This document shows, in pieces, positions 1 through 7,600 of a stretch of DNA of 22,110 nt. The DNA is taken from contig JBBARC010000054.1 in assembly GCA_040400005.1 (NCBI GenBank), positions 1 to 22,110 on the forward strand. The letters are read 5' to 3'. Position numbers and translations under genes: made by a program. This DNA is from JBBARC01 sp040400005 (lineage in GTDB: Bacteria > Pseudomonadota > Alphaproteobacteria > Acetobacterales > Acetobacteraceae). Within the stretch, counting starts at the first letter, position 1. Each line of letters starts with the position of its first letter. A model generated the notes under the pieces. It was not told the origin of the DNA. It did not search any database and was given only the letters and a program-made list of their open reading frames with translations.

Positions 1-45
1 GTAACCCAGGTGCCCGGTCTAAAGTGTCACCTATGTGCCCGGTCT
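1..45. repeat. Two direct repeats resembling the end of an insertion sequence
   Basis: A 20-bp unit at 1-20 is repeated at 26-45 with 17 of 20 positions identical. Both copies end in GTGCCCGGTCT and are separated by five bases. Tandem ~20-bp motifs of the type GTnACCnAnGTGCCCGGTCT are typical of the multi-site transposase-binding ends of some IS elements (IS21- or IS481-like, from memory). No transposase lies inside the window, so the element body, if present, would lie to the left of base 1. Nothing else recognisable was seen between 46 and 149. The assignment to an IS is inference; the repeat itself is directly visible. Confidence 0.4.
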
Positions 46-149
46 GTACCAGGGCCTGCCCTTAGTGGGGATCCAAGGGGCGTCACGCGAAGGCGTGCTC
101 CGCACGGGGCCCCTGGCCTTTCTTCCCCCGCCCGCCTATAGCCGCCTGG

Positions 150-755
150 ATGACCCACTCCCCTGCCCCCCGCATATCTGAGCGCAGGCGCGCGACCAGT
201 GAGACTGAGATTTCGCTGCGGCTTAATCTTGATGGCGCCGGTATTGCTGATATTGCCACCGGCATTGGGTTTTTCGATCACATGCTGACCGCCTTTGCCC
301 GCCACGGCGGGTTTGACCTGGTGGTTGAGGCGCGTGGTGATTTGCACATTGATGCGCACCACACCGTTGAAGATGTTGGCATTGTGTTGGGGGCGGCGGT
401 GCGCGAGGCGTTGGGCGATAAGCGCGGGATTACCCGGTTTGGCCAGGCGCTGGTGCCGATGGATGAGGCGTTGGCTGAAGCCGCGGTTGATATATCGGGG
501 CGTGCGCATTTGGCGTGGAGCGTGCCGTTTGCCCGCGAGATGCTGGGGGATATGGACACCCAGTTGTTTGAAGAATTTTTCCGCGCCCTGGTGGGGTCGG
601 CGTTGATCACGCTGCACGTGACCAGCAGGGCTGGGGTGAACGCGCACCACGTGGCGGAATCGGCGTTTAAGGCGGCGGCGCGGGCGTTGCGCATGGCGGT
701 GGCGATCGATCCGCGCGTGGGCGATGCGGTGCCATCGACCAAGGGCAGCCTGTGA
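150..755 (+). CDS. hisB: Imidazoleglycerol-phosphate dehydratase
   Basis: Cytosolic histidine-biosynthesis enzyme that dehydrates imidazole glycerol phosphate to imidazole acetol phosphate using bound manganese. The 201-aa product is the normal length of the monofunctional bacterial enzyme, with no phosphatase domain. The metal-ligand motifs of both half-domains are present: FFDHML and DAHHTVED in the first half, and NAHHVAESAFKAAARALR in the second. It ends in the family-typical PSTKGSL. The ATG at 150 leaves an N-terminus that aligns with the family (RRRATSETEI, then LNLDG). No strong Shine-Dalgarno precedes it. The stop overlaps the GTG of the next gene by four bases, so the two are probably coupled. 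Family assignment is secure. Confidence 0.97.
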   Translation: MTHSPAPRISERRRATSETEISLRLNLDGAGIADIATGIGFFDHMLTAFARHGGFDLVVEARGDLHIDAHHTVEDVGIVLGAAVREALGDKRGITRFGQALVPMDEALAEAAVDISGRAHLAWSVPFAREMLGDMDTQLFEEFFRALVGSALITLHVTSRAGVNAHHVAESAFKAAARALRMAVAIDPRVGDAVPSTKGSL

Positions 756-1123
756 AGGTTTACACCAGCCATACCAAAACAGGCGCGGACCCGGTTTTGG
801 TGCCGGAAGCGGCAAGTTTGTGGGCGGCGACATTTGGCTGGTTGTGGCTGGTGTATCAGGGCGCCTGGCTGCCGGCGGTTTTGCTGATAACCGGTGAGTT
901 TTTGGTTGGGCGGTTATGTGTGGCGATAGGCTCGCCAGCACCGGGTTTGGGGCTTTTGCTGGTACAGGGGCTGTTTGGCTGGGATATGGTACGGTTTTCG
1001 CTGGCGCGGCGGGGCTACGCCGAGGGACCGGTGGTGAGCGGTGTGGATTATGACGCGGCGTTTGTGCGGCTGCTGGATCAGCCGCCGGAGCATCTCGCCG
1101 GTATGACGCGGACGACGGCGTAA
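752..1123 (+). CDS. DUF2628-type small membrane protein of the his operon
   Basis: This 123-aa protein starts at GTG 752, overlapping the hisB stop (GTGA). Its TAA is immediately followed by the hisH GTG with no spacer. The sequence has a short N-terminal part, then an aromatic-rich segment (WAATFGWLWLVYQGAWLPAVLL) and a second hydrophobic stretch (GLGLLLVQGLFGWDMVRFSLARRGY). This suggests two or three membrane segments followed by a polar tail. A DUF2628 membrane protein sits between hisB and hisH in many alphaproteobacteria, and position and pattern fit that family. Its function is unknown. The conserved location hints at a link with histidine synthesis or with its regulation, but nothing in the sequence shows a catalytic motif. 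Confidence 0.8.
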   Translation: MKVYTSHTKTGADPVLVPEAASLWAATFGWLWLVYQGAWLPAVLLITGEFLVGRLCVAIGSPAPGLGLLLVQGLFGWDMVRFSLARRGYAEGPVVSGVDYDAAFVRLLDQPPEHLAGMTRTTA

Positions 1124-1798
1124 GTGCAGCTGGTTGTGGTGATTGATTACGGCAGCGGCAATTTGGCTTCTGCCGCCCGCGCGCTTGAGCGAGCGGCAGA
1201 GATTGCCGGGCTGGCGGTGCGGGTGAGCATTTCTGCCGACCCGGCCGAGGTGCTGGCGGCCGACCGGCTGGTGTTGCCGGGGCAAGGGGCGTTTGCCGAC
1301 TGCGCGGCGGGGCTGGCGGCAATCCCTGGGTTGCGGGCGGCAATTGAAACAGCGACTGGCGACACGAAAGAAGGCGGGCGGCCGTTTTTGGGGATTTGCG
1401 TGGGCATGCAGTTAATGGCCGAACGCGGGTTGGAACATGAGATAACGCAAGGGTTTGGCTGGGTGCGCGGTGATATTGGGCAGCTTACGGTGCCTGGTTT
1501 GCGGCTGCCGCATATGGGGTGGAACGGGTTGGATTTTGTCGCCGGCTGCCATCCGCTGCTTGAAGGTGTGGCGCCCGGCGCGCATGTTTATTTTGTGCAT
1601 AGTTATGGTTTGTGCGGGCATAATGCCGCCGATTGCCTGGCAAGCACCGAGTATGGCGGCGCCGTGCCGGCGGTGATTGCGCGCGGCAACCGCGCCGGCA
1701 CGCAGTTTCATGTTGAAAAAAGCCAGGAGGTGGGGTTGCGCATTCTGGGTAATTTTCTGCGCTGGGCCCCCAAAAGCGCCGCGATGGCGCCGTTATGA
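1124..1798 (+). CDS. hisH: Imidazole glycerol phosphate synthase, glutaminase subunit
   Basis: Class I glutamine amidotransferase that hydrolyses glutamine and passes ammonia to HisF, which forms imidazole glycerol phosphate and AICAR. Visible features are the N-terminal strand VVVIDYGSGNL, the oxyanion-strand segment LPGQGAF, and the nucleophile elbow GICVGMQL with Cys92. The His196/Glu198 dyad lies in QFHVEKSQ; most family members have FHPEKS, so the Pro to Val change is mild. At 224 aa it is slightly longer than the usual ~200-215. The GTG start directly abuts the previous stop, and the TGA overlaps the ATG of the GNAT gene. Its obligate partner hisF is not found in this window. Confidence 0.96.
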   Translation: MQLVVVIDYGSGNLASAARALERAAEIAGLAVRVSISADPAEVLAADRLVLPGQGAFADCAAGLAAIPGLRAAIETATGDTKEGGRPFLGICVGMQLMAERGLEHEITQGFGWVRGDIGQLTVPGLRLPHMGWNGLDFVAGCHPLLEGVAPGAHVYFVHSYGLCGHNAADCLASTEYGGAVPAVIARGNRAGTQFHVEKSQEVGLRILGNFLRWAPKSAAMAPL

Positions 1799-2358
1799 GC
1801 GCCAGTGCCGCCCGCACGCCGCGGCTGAGCGTGGAGCATGTCACCGAGCTGGATCAGGACGATCTCGGAGCGTTGTGCGAAGCAACCCATGCGGCGATTT
1901 TGGATGGCGGCGGCTTTGGCTGGGTCACCCCGCCTGGGCGGCACGGGCTGGAGCGCTATTTTAAGGGCGTGCTGCTGGTGCCCGAACGCGAGCTTTTTGT
2001 CGGCCGGGTGGACGGGGTAATCACCGGATCGGCGCAGCTGGTGCGTCCGCCGCGCAATAACGAGGCGCAGGCTTTTGCTGCCGCCATTATGCACGCCTTT
2101 GTGGCCCCCTACGCCCGCGGCAACGGGCTGGCGCGGCTGGTGACGCAAGCCATGGAAGACCGCGCGCGCGCCGCCGGCTACCGGGTGTTGAATTTGGACG
2201 TGCGCGAAACCCAGGACGCGGCGATTGCGCTTTACGAGTCGCTGGGGTTTGAGCGCTGGGGCGCCCACCCGGCCTATGCCCGCGTTAAAGGCCGCACCAT
2301 TGCTGGGTATTTTTACACCAAGATGCTGAGCAAGGGCGGTAAGGCCATAGAGAAGTAA
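1795..2358 (+). CDS. GNAT-family N-acetyltransferase
   Basis: A 187-aa single-domain GCN5-related acetyltransferase. The acetyl-CoA pyrophosphate-binding loop (motif A, R/Q-x-x-G-x-G/A) is seen as ARGNGLARL at about residues 108-116, preceded by the strand MHAFVAPY. Motif B follows as LNLDVRETQDAAIALYESLGF, then a C-terminal strand ending YFYTKML. The ATG overlaps the hisH stop (ATGA), so it is translated with the his genes. GNAT genes are not a usual part of the his operon; its substrate cannot be read from the sequence. It is followed immediately by a palindromic repeat element, which separates it from hisA. Confidence 0.88.
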   Translation: MSASAARTPRLSVEHVTELDQDDLGALCEATHAAILDGGGFGWVTPPGRHGLERYFKGVLLVPERELFVGRVDGVITGSAQLVRPPRNNEAQAFAAAIMHAFVAPYARGNGLARLVTQAMEDRARAAGYRVLNLDVRETQDAAIALYESLGFERWGAHPAYARVKGRTIAGYFYTKMLSKGGKAIEK

Positions 2359-2362
2359 GAGT

Positions 2363-2487
2363 CTTCTTTTTCTGAAGAAAAAGAAGCAAAAAGACTTTTA
2401 TGACGATGGACCTGGGGTAACGCTGCCACCGCGAACGCCGAACCAACATCATAAAAGTCTTTTTGCTTCTTTTCTTCAGAAAAGAAG
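2363..2487. repeat. Palindromic intergenic element, copy 1 (complete)
   Basis: Two ~40-bp arms (2363-2403 and 2449-2487) are near-perfect inverted repeats of each other, differing by one base in T/A-run length. Each arm itself folds. The left arm has a 10-bp stem CTTCTTTTTC/GAAAAAGAAG with loop TGAA (2363-2386), and the right arm a 9-bp stem with loop TTCA (2466-2487). The ~45-bp centre contains CCTGGGG and GCCACCGCGAAC. Related copies lie at 13243-13315 and 17301-17425. The element is strikingly AT-rich in its arms against a GC-rich background. It fills the GNAT-hisA spacer and reaches to about 25 bases from the hisA start. The family identity and any mobility are inferred. Confidence 0.85.
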
Positions 2488-2510
2488 GCCCTTTCTTTTT
2501 TAGGCCTCAG

Positions 2511-3329
2511 ATGACCCCAAACCTTACCTTATACCCGGCGATTGACCTGAAAGATGGCGGCTGCGTGCGGCTGCGGCAGGGGGAGATGGGGTCGGCGACG
2601 GTTTATAACGACAATCCGGGCGCGCAGGCGGCGGCATTTGTGGCGGCGGGGTGTGGCTGGGTTCACGTGGTGGATCTGAACGGGGCTTTTGCTGGGCGCA
2701 CGGTGAATGGCGATGCGGTGCGCGCAATTGTGGCGGTAGCCAGTGCGGCAGGGGCGCGGGTGCAGTTAGGCGGCGGCTTGCGTGACATGGCCGGCATTGA
2801 GGGATGGATTAAAGCGGGGGTGTCGCGCGTCATACTCGGCAGTGCGGCGGTGAAGACGCCGGCGCTGGTAGGGGAGGCGTGCCGCGCGTTCCCTGGGCTT
2901 GTGGCGGTGGGAATAGATGCGCGTGAAGGTTTTGTGACAAGCGAGGGGTGGGCGGAGCAATCGGCGATGAAGGCGGTTGATTTGGCACGGCGCGTGGCGG
3001 ATTTGGGCGCGTGTGCGATTATTTATACCGATATCGCGCGGGATGGCATGGGGTTAGGATTGAACCTGACACAAACAATTGATTTGGCACAATGCGTGCA
3101 AGTGCCAATTATTGCGAGCGGTGGCATTGGCGGGCGCGCCGATTTAGCAGCGCTGGTGGTGGCTGCACGGCATGATGGGGGTGGGCCGGCACAGGAAGGC
3201 GGCATTCAGGGGGTTGTGGTTGGCCGGGCGCTTTACGATGGCAGTATTTCTGTCAAAGATGCTCTGGCAGTTTTAGCCAGTCACAGTATGCAATCACATG
3301 GGATTTATGGGTGTAACGAGGGTTTATAA
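2511..3329 (+). CDS. hisA: 1-(5-phosphoribosyl)-5-[(5-phosphoribosylamino)methylideneamino]imidazole-4-carboxamide isomerase (ProFAR isomerase)
   Basis: TIM-barrel Amadori isomerase of histidine biosynthesis. The first catalytic Asp is D12 in YPAIDLKDG, and the second is D136 in VGIDAREG. Phosphate-binding loops are seen as QLGGGLRD, YTDIARDGMGLG and ASGGIGG, then VVVGRALYDG. From ATG 2511 the product is 272 aa against the usual ~245. The extra length comes from an insertion before GVVVGRALY (roughly AARHDGGGPAQEGG) and a longer C-terminal tail. An in-frame TTG at 2463 would extend the protein into the palindromic repeat and is unlikely to be real, because the family begins just before the first strand. 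No clear Shine-Dalgarno precedes 2511. hisF, which normally follows, is absent. Confidence 0.95.
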   Translation: MTPNLTLYPAIDLKDGGCVRLRQGEMGSATVYNDNPGAQAAAFVAAGCGWVHVVDLNGAFAGRTVNGDAVRAIVAVASAAGARVQLGGGLRDMAGIEGWIKAGVSRVILGSAAVKTPALVGEACRAFPGLVAVGIDAREGFVTSEGWAEQSAMKAVDLARRVADLGACAIIYTDIARDGMGLGLNLTQTIDLAQCVQVPIIASGGIGGRADLAALVVAARHDGGGPAQEGGIQGVVVGRALYDGSISVKDALAVLASHSMQSHGIYGCNEGL

Positions 3330-3333
3330 TAGC

Positions 3334-3474
3334 ATGCCTCTACCAAAAAATGAATTGCTTTCAGGTATTAACCCGTTTGGTTTTGTGCTGACGCTGGCGA
3401 TTGTGAGCTTTTTCGCGGCATATTACGGATCTTTGAAGCCGCTTGCGTTTGCGGCGAGAAGGAAAATTGCGTGA
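3334..3474 (+). CDS. Small single-pass membrane protein (46 aa), hypothetical
   Basis: An ATG at 3334, five bases after the hisA stop, opens a 46-codon frame that ends at TGA 3472-3474. That stop overlaps the GTG of the sulfotransferase by four bases (GTGA). A GAGGG lies about 11 bases upstream, inside the end of hisA. The peptide begins MPLPKNELLSGINPFGF and has a hydrophobic stretch at about residues 15-32 (GFVLTLAIVSFFAAYYG). It ends with a basic tail (AARRKIA), as in a one-pass membrane peptide with a positive C-terminal side. No family is recognised. The tight coupling to the next gene is the main argument that it is translated. Confidence 0.55.
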   Translation: MPLPKNELLSGINPFGFVLTLAIVSFFAAYYGSLKPLAFAARRKIA

Positions 3475-4529
3475 AACCGCGGGTTCTATATCTGCATATT
3501 GGCACAGAAAAGACCGGCACCACCACGTTGCAGGCGCTGGCGGCGGCTAACCGCGCTTTATTTGCGCAGAACGGGCTGTGTTATCCGCGCACACCGGGCG
3601 ATCGCAATCATATGGCGCTGGCGGCGTATGCATCAGACGGGCAGACCACGCGCGACTTAAACCCGGTGCCGGGATTGGAAGACCCGATGCGGCGGGCAGT
3701 GTTCCGCGAGGAATTTGCCGAGGCGCTGCGCACCGAGGTTGCCAGCAGTGGTGCGAGCCTGGTGTGGCTTTCCAACGAGCATTTATCTTCCCGGCTGCAA
3801 TCGGTGGACGAGATTAAGCGGCTCGCGAGCCTTTTGTTGCCGCTGGCGGACCAAATACGGGTGGTGGTATATTTGCGCCACCAGCCTGATTTGTTTCTGA
3901 GTTTTTACTCGACGCTGATTAAATCGGGCAATGACGGCGAGATGGAACCGCCGGTGAACGGCGATGAGTATTTTTATAATTTTGAAATGATGCTCGATAA
4001 TTGGGCTGCGGCGTTTGGCGAAAACGCGTTAAGTGTGCGGGTTTATGATAAATCTGTGCTGCGGCACGGCGATATCGTGACCGATTTTCTGGATATGATC
4101 GGGTTCGACCTGCCGCCTGACGCATATATGCCCGAGCGCGAGAATGTGCGGCTGGACACTTACACGCTGCAGTTTTTGCGGCTGTTTCATCGCGACATCC
4201 CCGGTGCCGGGCCCGACGGGCCAGACCCGGTGCATGGCGATATTATTACGGCGCTCGAGGCGCTTTCCAAGGGGCCACCGCTGGCCGCGCCGGCAAAGCT
4301 GATGCGCGAGATTGACGAGGTGTTTCACGCCTCCAACAACCGCGTGGCGCGGCGGTTTTTGCGGCGCGATGGGGCTCTGTTTCCGCCGGTGGTGTATCCG
4401 GATCCACCGGCATCCAGCCTGCTGACCCCGGCGCAGGCGGTGAAGATCGCCGCCGGCTTATGGCGGCACAAGCAGTTGCAGGTGTTTAAGGCACGGGCGG
4501 CGGCCCGCCGCGGCGGCGGCGGCACTTAA
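3471..4529 (+). CDS. Sulfotransferase-family protein
   Basis: A 352-aa cytosolic protein with the fold signature of PAPS-dependent sulfotransferases. The 5'-phosphosulfate-binding loop is visible near the N-terminus as HIGTEKTGTTTLQ (residues 9-21, Lys14 in the catalytic position). The 3'-phosphate strand and helix appear as RVVVYLRHQPDLFLSFYSTLI, with Arg and Ser in the expected places. The GTG start has a good Shine-Dalgarno (AGAAGGA, 8 bases upstream) and overlaps the stop of the small membrane peptide. It is followed by glycosyltransferases, so the acceptor is probably a sugar of the surface glycan; this is inference. Some proteins with this domain are uncharacterised, so activity is not certain. 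Confidence 0.82.
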   Translation: MKPRVLYLHIGTEKTGTTTLQALAAANRALFAQNGLCYPRTPGDRNHMALAAYASDGQTTRDLNPVPGLEDPMRRAVFREEFAEALRTEVASSGASLVWLSNEHLSSRLQSVDEIKRLASLLLPLADQIRVVVYLRHQPDLFLSFYSTLIKSGNDGEMEPPVNGDEYFYNFEMMLDNWAAAFGENALSVRVYDKSVLRHGDIVTDFLDMIGFDLPPDAYMPERENVRLDTYTLQFLRLFHRDIPGAGPDGPDPVHGDIITALEALSKGPPLAAPAKLMREIDEVFHASNNRVARRFLRRDGALFPPVVYPDPPASSLLTPAQAVKIAAGLWRHKQLQVFKARAAARRGGGGT

Positions 4530-4559
4530 TGGGGTGCTGCGGGTGTTAGCAGCGAGAAC

Positions 4560-4575
4560 CGCCGGCGGGCCGGCG
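4560..4575 (+). terminator. GC-rich hairpin in the sulfotransferase-glycosyltransferase spacer
   Basis: The 95-bp spacer holds a perfect 6-bp stem CGCCGG/CCGGCG with loop CGGG, followed by CTTTAAATGG. The T tract is only three bases, so it may be a weak terminator or an attenuating hairpin rather than a strong stop. Confidence 0.25.
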
Positions 4576-4624
4576 CTTTAAATGGTGCTTTGCCGGATAG
4601 CGCTACGCACGGTATTGAGGCGAC

Positions 4625-7600
4625 ATGCCAACAAACACACCTGCCCAAAGCGCCGTCCAGACCGCCGTCCAGACCGCCATTGCGGCCGATCGTGATGCCT
4701 TTCCGCGCAAGCGGCGGCCCGTGCTGGTGGGTGTGCCGGCGGCGGTGACCACGGCAGGTCGCTTGTGGTTTAGTGCGGATGCGGCACGGCCGGGCAGCGA
4801 TTTTGATGTTTTGATGGGGTATCAGATTTTTCTTGGGCGCGACCCGGAAAATTCTTTTGTTATCGCCGATGCGAAATCGAGCGCCGTGAGCGGGTTTATC
4901 CGCGCCTGTTTGAATTCGGGTGAGTTTCGCGATGTGGTGATGGTGCCGTTGCGCGAAGGGCGGCGGTTACGCCATGGCGTGGCCGGGGCGGCGCCAAGTG
5001 CGGCGCAGCGCGCCTGGCTTTTGCGTATGGTGAGTTTTGATGCCGCCCACCAGGCGCGTTTGGGCAGCCTTGCCAATTGGGAAGAGCTGTTTGCGCTGTT
5101 GGCGCCGTTGGATGGGTTTCCGCCGCTGCACTTGGGCGATACGGCGGCGGCGGCTGGCACGGTGGTTGCGGAGATTGCTGCATCCTCGCCTGATTTTGTG
5201 ATGATTACGGTGGAAAGCCCAGGCCCCGATGCAGCGTTGCAACCGGGCGGGCAAATCAGCGGGGTGGGCTGGGTGATTGCGCCGAGCGATATCACCGCCA
5301 TTGTGGTGGAACTGGACGGGGTGGAGGTGGCGCAGGCGCGCTATGGGCTATCGCGGCCGGATGTGGCGCGGCATTTTCCGCATTACCGGCAGGTGGATCT
5401 GTGCGGGTTTAGTTTTGCTGCCACCCTGCCGGGGGATTTTGATCCCGCCATTGGCCATGATCTGCTGATTACCGCGCGCACCGAGACCGGTGCCATGGGC
5501 GAAAAGGCGGTGCGGCTGGCGCAGATGCGCGCACCGGTAGTGGATTCCTACCCGATTCGCATCGAGATTAACGAGGCAAGCGTTGATGCCGGCGGGCAGT
5601 TGCGGCTGCGTGGCTTTGCCGTGGCGCGGGTGGGGATTGCCTATATCAGTGCCAGCTTAGGCGATATGCCGCTGCCACGGCTGGACACCGGGCTGGCGCG
5701 CGCCGATGCGGCGGCGATCCACCCGGATTATGGTAATGCTGGACATTCCGGGTTTGCCCTGTCGCATGGGTTAGACGGGTTTGATTTTGCCCCTGCCAGT
5801 GTGCGGGTGGTGGCGGTGGATGTGGGCGGTATCGAGCGCCAGGCGATGGTGCCGCTGACCCTGCCGGAACGGCGCGAGCCCGCGGCCGAGGGCCAGGCCG
5901 ACGGGTTTAAATTTTGCTGCGATGTGGCAAAACTGGATACCAGCGGCGCCTTGGTGGTGGCCGGCTGGGCGCTGGCGGCGGCCGGTTTGCGCACGGTTGA
6001 GGTGGTGCTTGACGGTGCGGTGGTGGGCTTGGCCGAGATTGGCCGGGCCCGGCCGGATGTGGCGCTGCACCACGCAGGCATGATTGGCGCCGAACACGCT
6101 GGGTTTCGCCTTGAGCTCGACGTTGGCGGCCGGGAGGCCGGTGAGCATGAGCTTACCCTGCGGCTGATTGGCGCTGATGGTGCCGAGCGGAAGGTTGCCA
6201 TGACGGTGACCGCTGAAGCGGCGCAAACGATGATGACCACGGCGGCGGGTGGCCTGCGGCTTGAGATCGACCGGCCGATGTTGCCGCGCGATGGGGCACC
6301 GGTGGTGCTGCATGGCGCGTTGACCATTCAGGGGTGGGTGGTATCGCGCGCCGGCGTTGCCGGTGTTGAGGTGTTTTGCGGCGACGAACGTTTGGGCGAT
6401 GCGTATTTAGGTATGCGGCGCGAGGATATTGCGGCGGCCTTCCCGGATTATCCGGGATCGTTACTGGCGGGCTATGCACTGGTGCTGCCGCCCGGGGGGG
6501 TAACGCCGGGTGCGCATAACATTCGGGTGGTGGCGCACGGCCGCGATGGTGAAACCATCACTAGCCGGTTTACCCTGCAGGCCGATGCCGATGATGTGCT
6601 GCCACCGGGGGTGGCCTTGCACACGCGGGTGAGCCGGCCGGAGGCGGCATTGAGTGCTGCGTTGCTGGCGCGGATGGGGCAGGCGCCGGGATTTAGGGTG
6701 CTGGTGACCGCGACCGATGCGCAGGCCGCAACCCTGGCCGATTTGGCGGTGACGTTGCGGTCGTTGGTTGGGCAATCGTATGCCGCATGGTCGGCAACAA
6801 TTGTGTTTGCTAGGGCGGCGGATGCGGCGGTTGCGGCCAAGGATGCCGGGTTGTCGGCCTTGGTTGACGCCTTGGCAAAAGGCCAAGTCGTGATCAGTGC
6901 GAGCGATCTGGCGGCGGCGGTTGCCGGCAACCGGCAATGGGTGATGCGGCTGCGCGCCGGCGATCGGCTGGGTTGCGATGCGCTGGCGGAATTTGCCCAG
7001 GCCGGCGGTGCCGATCGGGCGGCGTTGCTGATGTATGCGGATGACCAGCGGGCCCAGTTAGGGCTTGCGACCGCGGGCGCCATGGTGAAGCCGGCGTTTA
7101 GCGCCGAATTGCTGTTGGGGATGAATTATATCGGGCGCGCCTGGTGTGCCGATGAGACGTTGCTGGCGGCGGCCGGGGTGTCGCTGGGCGGGCTTGCCGA
7201 TATGGCCGATTGGGATGCGGTGCTGCGGCTAACCGAAGCGGCCGGTGGCAAAATTGGCAATATTGCGCGCGTGTTGCTGGCCGAAGGCGGCAAGGGCGAC
7301 AGCACTGATGCGGGGCTGGCGGCGTTGCGCGCAGCTTTTGCGCGGCGGCGCATGGCGGCGAGTGTTACTGCGGGCGATGTGCCCGGCATTGTGCGCACGG
7401 CGCGCAAGGTGGCGCGTGCCCATATTTCGGTGATTATGCCCAGTTGCGGGGCGCGCGATTTGGTGCGCCTGGCGATTAATACGATCCGGGCCACCGCAAA
7501 GGGGCATGACGTCGAAATTGTGGTGCTGGATAACATTCCCGATCCGAAATCAAAGACCAAAGGGTGGTTGAAGCGCCACGCCGATGTGGTGGTGGCGATG

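Noticed and set aside
27..1343. Long minus-strand open frame of 438 codons antisense to hisB and its neighbours
   Set aside because: Composition is Pro/Arg/Ala-rich with no family pattern, and it lies opposite clear hisB, DUF2628 and hisH frames. It is a by-product of high GC codon use.
2363..2487. Reading the repeat as an ordinary Rho-independent terminator
   Set aside because: The stems are AT-rich, two hairpins face each other with a conserved centre, and the same unit recurs elsewhere. A dispersed element explains it better, though it could still affect RNA ends.
2463..2510. Upstream TTG start that would lengthen HisA by 16 residues
   Set aside because: The extension is encoded by the palindromic repeat, has no family similarity, and the ATG at 2511 is at the expected place.
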